Positions 59,732-64,000 of a stretch of 64,000 bases of DNA are shown piece after piece. A program made the translations under genes and the position numbers. Within the stretch, counting starts at the first letter, position 1. Each line of letters begins with the position of its first letter. The notes under the pieces were generated by a model. The model did not search any database and was not told where the DNA came from. It saw only the letters and a program-made list of their open reading frames with translations. The stretch lies in the NCBI GenBank assembly GCA_000378025.1, contig KB899087.1, forward strand, positions 1,178,001 to 1,242,000, read 5' to 3'. This stretch comes from Xanthobacteraceae bacterium 501b. GTDB lineage: Bacteria > Pseudomonadota > Alphaproteobacteria > Rhizobiales > Xanthobacteraceae.

Positions 59732-60772
59732 CTACCGAACATACAACGAAACGCTGCACGGGCCGGCTCCAACAGGGACATCCCTGATTGCAGGCTCAGC
59801 CTCCCTGAACGACGTCAATCCAGCGCTGAAAGAAAAGAACGATACTGCGTTTCCCTGCCGCAACGTCTTTGTTCTGTCGAATGCAGACGTGAAAAGTGTA
59901 CCGCTATCTGCGTCGAACAAAAGGCCGCGAGGGCCAGAGCCACTTGATAACCTTTTAACAACCTCTCGCGAGCGCAGGTCGATCACAGCCACCTCGCTCG
60001 AATTCTCCAAAGAAACGAAGGCAGTTTGTGAGTCTGGCGTGTATGCCGTACCACGAGCGCCCTTCTCGCCAACATTGATCTGAGCTTCAACTGAATCGGT
60101 GGCAACCGAGATCAGGGAGACGTATCCAACTTGATTGTTAGCAGCAATGACCCATTGACCGTCTGGCGAGACGGCAGAACTGTAAGGAAATGCGCCGTCA
60201 CCGACAGCAATTTGAGCAATTTCTGAAATGCTATTGAGATCTCTCCCACCCGAAGCGAGCTCTCCCAATGAGATTTTTGAAACATATTGCCCAACCGAAA
60301 TTGGAACATAGCCATATTTACCATCCGGCGTAACATCGGGATGCCGGGGCTCTCTTCCAACGCCGAGTCTATGAAATTCGTGTCTGTCTTCGACATTTAC
60401 AAATGAAACAGTATTATCGCCAGCATTGGAAACAATAAGTGTCTTGCCTCCTGGCAGAAGGGCGCATCCGATCGGTGCTACTCCTACAACAATGCGATCA
60501 ACCTCGGTCAGTGAGTAAGCGTCGATCACGGATAACGTATTTCCCGCGTGATTTGTCACAAAACCGATGCCAGATTTCGTGAAGCGCACCGCTCCACGAG
60601 GGCCGTTACCTACCGGAATAACAGCCACACGTTCAGCGTCATTCCCCGTTACATTTAGGACTGTGATAGTGCCACTATCTGTGTCAGTCGAAAATAGAAG
60701 CTTTTCCAATGACGCCTCCCTAATCACAACGTTTGTTTCTTGATCTCCCAATACAAGCATACTGCAAATCAA
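59732..60772 (-). CDS. Cytoplasmic YVTN/YncE-like beta-propeller protein
   Basis: A 346-residue seven-bladed beta-propeller: repeats such as GFVTNHAGNTLSVIDAYSLT, LIVSNAGDNTVSFVNVEDR, VIAANNQVGYVSLISVATDS and AFVSLENSSEVAVIDLRS. Unlike the propeller at the end of the mxa operon it has no convincing signal peptide, so it may act in the cytoplasm. The start could be ATG 60772 or ATG 60760. Composition is near 50 percent G+C in the lines I counted, far below the flanks. It is followed by the unknown gene ending at 59105. Confidence 0.75.
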   Translation of the reverse strand: MICSMLVLGDQETNVVIREASLEKLLFSTDTDSGTITVLNVTGNDAERVAVIPVGNGPRGAVRFTKSGIGFVTNHAGNTLSVIDAYSLTEVDRIVVGVAPIGCALLPGGKTLIVSNAGDNTVSFVNVEDRHEFHRLGVGREPRHPDVTPDGKYGYVPISVGQYVSKISLGELASGGRDLNSISEIAQIAVGDGAFPYSSAVSPDGQWVIAANNQVGYVSLISVATDSVEAQINVGEKGARGTAYTPDSQTAFVSLENSSEVAVIDLRSREVVKRLSSGSGPRGLLFDADSGTLFTSAFDRTKTLRQGNAVSFFSFSAGLTSFREAEPAIRDVPVGAGPCSVSLYVR

Positions 60773-61034
60773 GAGATAGGGAAAATCGAATCTTTTTGTG
60801 GGGGTACCGACGGCACAGCCGCTGGTGGGGAAGCGGCTGTAATGGTGGCCCTGACGGTCTTCATGTGCAAGGTCCGGTTTCAGGCGCGAGGGTCGCTTTT
60901 ACCAATGACCGTATTGGGGTCGGTTGCAGAACGGCGGCTATCTGCATGGCGGCAGCCAAAACCGGCCAGTCCGCTCCCGGCCCGAAACGGCCATTCGCAG
61001 TCGTCGAACGTTCTGTTTCTGGCGCATTATGCCA

Positions 61035-61886
61035 TCAGGCGTCCTGCATTGGAGCGAACAGAGCGCGATTTGCGGTGATCAGGCGGGCGATGGCGTCGAT
61101 CGTTTCGCGCACGCCGGGCCTGTTCCGGTCCTCACCGTGCACGACCAGCCATTGCTCGTGGGAAATCTCCTCGATCACCGGCCCCGTCCTGATCAGGCGC
61201 TCATGGGCAGCGCCGACGAAGCACGGCAGGACCACCTGCCCGGCGCCGGCCAGCGCCAGATCGAGAAGCGAACGTGGGTTCGACACTTCCATGTGGATGT
61301 GCGCGCGTCGATGGCTTCGCACCCAGCGTGCGGATGGGGTGTCGACCGTGCAGGCGATCCAGTCGTCGCGTACCGAGCCGTTGTTCAGGGCATACGGTGC
61401 GAAGGTCACCGTCGCCGTGCGTCGCACCGCCAATCCCGGTTCGGAGGAGCGCTGGTTGCGGATGCCGATCAGCGCTTCACGCCGGCCTATATTGTGCCGC
61501 TCCTCCGCTGCGCTGAAGACAAGGTTGCTTCTGGCCGCATCCAGCGCGTCGATGTGCCGGGTTAGGAACCAGGTCATCCAGGTTCCAGCCGAGATGCGGA
61601 TGGGCAATCCAGCGTCCCGCTCGGAGGAATCTCGCACCATATCGAGAATGCGCCCCTCCACCGCTTCGGCCTGCGCGAGACGTTTCTTGCCAGCTTCCGT
61701 CAGCGCATAGCCGCTTGGCAGACGACGAAACAGTTCCTCGCCGAGAGCACGCTCCAGATCGACGATATGGCGCCCCAGTGTCGCAGAGCTCTGCCCGGTA
61801 GCCTTCGCCGCCGCCGCAAGCCCGCCGGTCCGTGCGACGGCCAGAAAGATCCGAAGGTCCGACCAGTCGAACGTCGTTTCATCCAT
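61035..61886 (-). CDS. LysR-family transcriptional regulator
   Basis: A 283-residue LysR regulator: N-terminal winged helix (LRIFLAVARTGGLAAAAKAT, residues 11-30, then LGRHIVDLERALGEELFRRL) and a substrate-binding domain (about 90-280). It is divergent from the aldo-keto reductase gene with 87 bases between, the classic layout for a LysR regulator and its target. The N-terminal domain is normal; the effector domain is on the short side but complete. Composition is back to GC-rich, unlike the propeller pair beside it. Confidence 0.88.
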   Translation of the reverse strand: MDETTFDWSDLRIFLAVARTGGLAAAAKATGQSSATLGRHIVDLERALGEELFRRLPSGYALTEAGKKRLAQAEAVEGRILDMVRDSSERDAGLPIRISAGTWMTWFLTRHIDALDAARSNLVFSAAEERHNIGRREALIGIRNQRSSEPGLAVRRTATVTFAPYALNNGSVRDDWIACTVDTPSARWVRSHRRAHIHMEVSNPRSLLDLALAGAGQVVLPCFVGAAHERLIRTGPVIEEISHEQWLVVHGEDRNRPGVRETIDAIARLITANRALFAPMQDA

Positions 61887-61973
61887 GAACAGGGCCTTTC
61901 ATTCCCGGCGGCTGCACCAGCCGGCGGCGGCGTCGCAATTTCCCGAACCACGCGGAAGGGAGCTTGCGGAAAT

Positions 61974-62960
61974 ATGACATCAAGACTGCAAACGGCACCA
62001 CGCATCGGCATGGGCTGCTGGGCCATCGGAGGCCCGTTTTGGTTCGGCGAGATCGCGGCCGGATATTCCGGCGCGGACGATGTCGAATCCGTGCGGGCCG
62101 TCCATGCCGCGTGGGACCACGGGATCCGGGTGTTCGACACCTCCGCCGTCTATGGCGCCGGCCATTCCGAGCGGCTTCTAGGCAAGGCCCTGGTGGGACG
62201 GGATGATGCCGTAATCGTCTCCAAATTCGGTCATTCGATCGATGCCGCGACGAGGCAGCTGACGGGCCCGCGCTTCGATCCGGCCTATGTGCGCGGATCG
62301 GTCGAGCAGAGCTTGGCGCGCCTCGGCCGGGATCATATCGACGTCATGCTGCTGCATCTCAACGACCTCCCGGTCGCGGACGCCGAACCAGCCTTTGAAA
62401 CGCTTGAGTCCTTCGTGGCGGTCGGGGCCATCGGCAGTTATGGCTGGAGCACGGATTTTCCTGCAAGCGCCGGGGCCATGGCCCGCCGCCTTGGCTTTTC
62501 GACGGTACAGCATTCCATGAACCTGTTCTTCGACGCGCCGTCCATGTGCCGGGTGGCGACGGAGCGCGGCCTGACCCAGCTCATCCGCTCGCCGCTCGGC
62601 ATGGGCGTACTGACGGGGAAGTTCGATGATGGGCGCTGCGTACCAAGCGGGGACGTGCGCGCCGGCCCGGCGGACTGGCAGGGCTATTTCGATGCCGGGC
62701 GCCCGCGCGCGGATCTGGCGCGGCAGATGGCAGCCGTTCGCGAACTGCTCACGATAGGAGGTCGAACGCTGACTCAGGGCGCCCTGTGCTGGTTGCTAGC
62801 GAAAGGCCCCATGATCTTGCCGATTCCGGGCGCCAAGACTGCCCTCCAAGCAACCGAGAACGCCGAAGCCATGGCTTTCGGCCCACTGCCGGAGAGCGTG
62901 ATGGAGGAAATCGAGACTGTCCTCCAGCGCCCAACGGAGGGACCTCCGCACCCACGATGA
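61974..62960 (+). CDS. Aldo/keto reductase
   Basis: A 328-residue NADPH-dependent oxidoreductase with the complete AKR tetrad: D55 and Y60 (VFDTSAVYGAG), K84 (VSKFGHS) and H128 (MLLHLND). The C-terminal phosphate-site region reads LPIPGAKTALQATENAEA. The substrate is unknown; the subgroup resembles those acting on sugars or small carbonyls. I chose ATG 61974, at the start of the conserved barrel. It is probably regulated by the divergent LysR protein. An IS3 element lies 45 bases downstream. Confidence 0.88.
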   Translation: MTSRLQTAPRIGMGCWAIGGPFWFGEIAAGYSGADDVESVRAVHAAWDHGIRVFDTSAVYGAGHSERLLGKALVGRDDAVIVSKFGHSIDAATRQLTGPRFDPAYVRGSVEQSLARLGRDHIDVMLLHLNDLPVADAEPAFETLESFVAVGAIGSYGWSTDFPASAGAMARRLGFSTVQHSMNLFFDAPSMCRVATERGLTQLIRSPLGMGVLTGKFDDGRCVPSGDVRAGPADWQGYFDAGRPRADLARQMAAVRELLTIGGRTLTQGALCWLLAKGPMILPIPGAKTALQATENAEAMAFGPLPESVMEEIETVLQRPTEGPPHPR

Positions 62961-63044
62961 TAGTGAGAAGCGTCAACCAAAGCGGAGGGGCCGTCGCCCC
63001 GGAACTGAACCGCCCCGGTTTCACCGGAGGCCATTTGGTTTAAG

Positions 63045-64000
<956 letters not shown>

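Noticed and set aside
60733-61710. Plus-strand frame of about 325 codons opposite the LysR gene
   Set aside because: Composition is that of a mirror frame; the LysR protein on the other strand is complete and clearly recognised.

Overview
The window reads as GC-rich (roughly two thirds G+C) chromosomal DNA of a facultatively methylotrophic alphaproteobacterium. The mxa gene order, the ChvE-GguA-GguB transporter and the oxidative sugar pathways fit Hyphomicrobiales; a Xanthobacteraceae-like genus such as Ancylobacter, Starkeya or Xanthobacter is my guess from general resemblance, not from any search.

Bases 1-11.8 kb hold one plus-strand methanol oxidation cluster, mxaFJGIRSACKLD: the calcium/PQQ methanol dehydrogenase (large and small subunits), its cytochrome cL, MxaJ, the MoxR/DUF58/VWA set used for assembly and calcium insertion, MxaD, and a coupled secreted beta-propeller protein. 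Stable hairpins sit after mxaF, mxaJ and mxaI. From 11.8 to 15.3 kb there are small unknown genes, one frameshifted secreted-protein gene and a chemoreceptor.

Bases 15.6-34.5 kb are a long plus-strand sugar block: a YtfQRT-YjfF-type ABC importer, a FadR/GntR regulator, two sugar-acid dehydratases (arabinonate/galactonate type and xylonate type), a 2-keto-3-deoxy-pentonate dehydratase, a 2,5-dioxovalerate dehydrogenase, an arabinose/galactose 1-dehydrogenase, a lactonase, DgoK, DgoA and a ChvE-GguA-GguB importer. Together they would carry pentoses to 2-oxoglutarate (Weimberg-type route) and galactose to pyruvate plus glyceraldehyde 3-phosphate (De Ley-Doudoroff route). An SbcD/SbcC-like pair follows.

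Bases 38.4-50.1 kb hold an FAD-linked oxidase and GntR regulator, divergent from an unfamiliar catabolic operon: an AA_synth protein, a three-domain fusion (alpha/beta hydrolase + flavin reductase + Nudix-like region), a luciferase-like monooxygenase, an aldehyde dehydrogenase, a NIPSNAP protein and a polyamine-type ABC importer. I regard this as one of the two best candidates for an undescribed system.

From 50.2 kb on the region becomes accessory: a DUF763 gene, an htpG split by one in-frame TAA, and then lower-GC DNA with a 1311-residue Rad50-like ATPase (zinc-hook CxxC, Walker motifs, and two C-terminal LexA/S24-like regions), a remnant of an IS630-type transposase, a two-gene unit with a second beta-propeller protein, a LysR/aldo-keto reductase pair and an IS3-family element running off the right edge. 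The ATPase is the second candidate for a novel (possibly defence) system. No tRNA, rRNA or CRISPR array was seen.
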